The notes beneath the pieces were generated by a model that saw only the letters and a program-made list of their open reading frames with translations, was not told the DNA's origin and made no database searches. DNA of 14,387 nucleotides, taken from NCBI GenBank assembly GCA_029258815.1, contig JAPDJZ010000015.1, positions 1 through 14,387 of the forward strand. The letters run 5' to 3'. Made by a program: the position numbers and the translations under genes. This DNA is from an archaeon. Lineage in GTDB: Archaea > Thermoproteota > Nitrososphaeria_A > Caldarchaeales > Wolframiiraptoraceae. Positions 13,370 through 14,387 of this stretch are shown in pieces (positions within the stretch are counted from its first letter, which is position 1; every line of letters starts with the position of its first letter).

Positions 13370-13645
13370 ATGCCACGAAGAGTTTTCGTGGAGATTCCTG
13401 ATGAGTATCTTGATAATTGGAAGAAGCTTCAAGAGCTTTATGGATTAGAGGATGATAAGTTGCTGTGGAAGCTGATTGAAGACGAGATTAGTGTCATGAT
13501 TGGTAAAAAGGAGAAAGACGCTTATGAGCGAATCGAGGCAGCAATTAGGGAGGTTCACAAAGTCTTGGGGAGAGAAGCCTTAGAAGAGTTCTCACGTCAC
13601 ATCGAGATTTTAGCAAAGAAGCTTATAGAAGAGGTGAAGCAGTAA
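13370..13645 (+). CDS. Small probable ribbon-helix-helix protein paired with Cas4
   Basis: From the ATG at 13370 this is a 91-residue protein. A TTG at 13358 would add four residues, but ATG with GGTCGGGG before it fits better. It opens with a strand-like RVFVEIPDEY, followed by two helices (LDNWKKLQELYG and KLLWKLIEDEISVMIG), the order seen in CopG/Arc-type ribbon-helix-helix DNA-binding proteins. Residues 45-91 form long charged helices, possibly a coiled coil. Its TAA overlaps the ATG of the Cas4 gene by one base (TAATG), so the two are translated together. It may repress its own operon or guide the nuclease. Its codons are clearly more AT-rich than those of genes to the left. It resembles small proteins of archaeal viruses and plasmids, but no specific homolog is recognised. 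Confidence 0.65.
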   Translation: MPRRVFVEIPDEYLDNWKKLQELYGLEDDKLLWKLIEDEISVMIGKKEKDAYERIEAAIREVHKVLGREALEEFSRHIEILAKKLIEEVKQ

Positions 13646-14286
13646 TGGTTTCTCCCACTGATCTCTCGGATATGATTTGGTGTCCTCGAATTCCATGGTT
13701 TAAGTCGATAGGCGTCCAAACTTCATCGTCTCACAATACCAAGAAAGGCATGTATTTCCATAAGACCATTGAAGATTTGTTTAACCAAATTAGGTCGATG
13801 CTTTCTTTACATATTCCGGGGAAGATTATAGGTACCGAGATATATTTACCTCAGAATAAGAGAAGTGAGGACACCTTAGGTTTGGTCGGTCGTGTGGATG
13901 TTTTGAGGCAGACTTCTGATGGGTTTATAGTTCAGGAGCTTAAGTCTTGCGACCCGCCTCCTAGCGGGTGGATATATGAGACTCATCGTGTGCAACTCAT
14001 TGCTTACGCCTACTTAGCGGAGATTGACGGATTCTCGCCTGTCGTATACGGCATAGTAATCTATCGAGACCTAATGCCTAGAGAAATAGAACCAGATATA
14101 GATTCTATACCAAATCTCGTCCGCAGGTACTACAAGCTAAGAGATTCTTTTGTCATGCCTGAAGGAAGATATGAGAATTGCCGGTATTGCTCATATCGTC
14201 CACTATGTTCGATACTTCCTAGAAAAGCCAAAATCACGAAAGAACAATTATTATCACTCAGGGAATTAGACCTAACTGTGAAGTAA
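13645..14286 (+). CDS. cas4: Cas4-family PD-(D/E)XK Fe-S nuclease
   Basis: The 213-residue product has every part of a Cas4/RecB-type nuclease. These are Cys13 (WCPRI), His39 after a conserved Gly, Asp85 in GRVDV, Glu98 and Lys100 in the VQELKS motif, and Gln117 and Tyr121 in QLIAY. Cys179, Cys182 and Cys188 in CRYCSYRPLC bind a 4Fe-4S cluster together with Cys13. Cas4 trims DNA ends and in CRISPR systems helps choose and cut prespacers. Here no cas1, cas2 or array is visible, and its partner is a small probable DNA-binding protein, as in Cas4 homologs of archaeal viruses and other mobile elements. Length and residues indicate an active enzyme. Codon use is AT-rich, with CGT/CGA arginines unlike the AGG-rich neighbours, which suggests transfer. 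The right flank lies outside the window, so a CRISPR locus there cannot be excluded. Confidence 0.9.
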   Translation: MVSPTDLSDMIWCPRIPWFKSIGVQTSSSHNTKKGMYFHKTIEDLFNQIRSMLSLHIPGKIIGTEIYLPQNKRSEDTLGLVGRVDVLRQTSDGFIVQELKSCDPPPSGWIYETHRVQLIAYAYLAEIDGFSPVVYGIVIYRDLMPREIEPDIDSIPNLVRRYYKLRDSFVMPEGRYENCRYCSYRPLCSILPRKAKITKEQLLSLRELDLTVK

Positions 14287-14387
14287 ACACACTTTATTTC
14301 TCATAGTTCGAACTTCTCGTATCGAAACGATGCCACAAATCGCTGGTAGTCCTCTCTATTTTGGGGGCGTGCGGCGGTAGTCCTCCT
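14287..14387 (+). other. Non-coding right edge with small repeats and palindrome
   Basis: No gene start is seen in these 101 bases. There is a perfect 10-bp palindrome AGTTCGAACT (14305-14314), a short ATCGAAACGAT hairpin-like word (about 14320-14330), and the word GGTAGTCCTC twice (14345-14354 and 14376-14385, 31 bp apart). A GC-rich stretch with direct repeat copy 2 closes the window. Confidence 0.4.
14363..14380 (+). repeat. Imperfect direct repeat bordering the AT-rich segment, copy 2
   Basis: GGGGGCGTGCGGCGGTAG matches 13124-13141 at 15 of 18 positions, same orientation. It lies where the sequence becomes GC-rich again. Confidence 0.3.

Noticed and set aside
14305..14314. T-arm of a tRNA or tRNA attachment site (AGTTCGAACT)
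   Set aside because: The word is just a perfect palindrome; no acceptor, D or anticodon stems can be placed around it.
14345..14385. Start of a CRISPR array (GGTAGTCCTC twice, 31 bp apart)
   Set aside because: Only two copies of a 10-base word are visible and the sequence around them does not match; real arrays have longer identical repeats. The window ends here, so an array beyond it cannot be judged.

Overview
The window looks like chromosomal DNA from a thermophilic archaeon, possibly of the TACK group, though the lineage cannot be fixed from this sequence. The grounds are TATA-like box A elements about 25 to 35 bp before several genes, leaderless or nearly leaderless starts, TTG and GTG starts, heavy use of AGG/AGA and ATA codons, Glu/Arg/Lys/Ile/Val-rich proteins, and archaeal families such as a family 4 uracil-DNA glycosylase, a KaiC/GvpD-like ATPase and archaeal-type MoaD/MoaE. 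No rRNA, tRNA, CRISPR array or insertion sequence was recognised.

Left part (1-5100). A calcium-type P-type ATPase enters from the left edge and is cut by a single in-frame TAG at 953-955; the frame then stays open to 2596. Next comes an HMGL-family acyl-transferring synthase (2684-3997) and a beta-decarboxylating dehydrogenase (4055-5089). The dehydrogenase carries residues typical of NADP-isocitrate dehydrogenase, so the pair may make 2-oxoglutarate, or may serve a homocitrate or isopropylmalate type pathway.

Middle part (5100-9400). A cyclophilin-like protein (minus strand) is divergent from a COG3044-type ABC-class ATPase. A family 4 uracil-DNA glycosylase and a MoaD follow on the plus strand. 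Tail to tail with them, on the minus strand, lie MoaE and a second MoaD-like ubiquitin-fold protein, so molybdopterin synthase parts sit together with two possible sulfur carriers. An orphan 119-residue protein follows.

Right part (9400-13120). A GC-rich leader with a possible 24-codon upstream ORF precedes a small helical protein that overlaps a KaiC/GvpD-like ATPase whose second domain has lost its P-loop. Then come a GlpC/HdrD-like iron-sulfur protein and a DUF167 (YggU) protein, each with a clear TATA box.

Right edge (13120-14387). Base composition and codon use change abruptly to AT-rich. This segment holds a small probable ribbon-helix-helix protein overlapping by one base an intact Cas4-family Fe-S nuclease, with no cas1, cas2 or CRISPR visible. 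Imperfect 18-bp repeats occur at both ends. It is best read as horizontally acquired, virus- or plasmid-like DNA, and is the most interesting part of the window.
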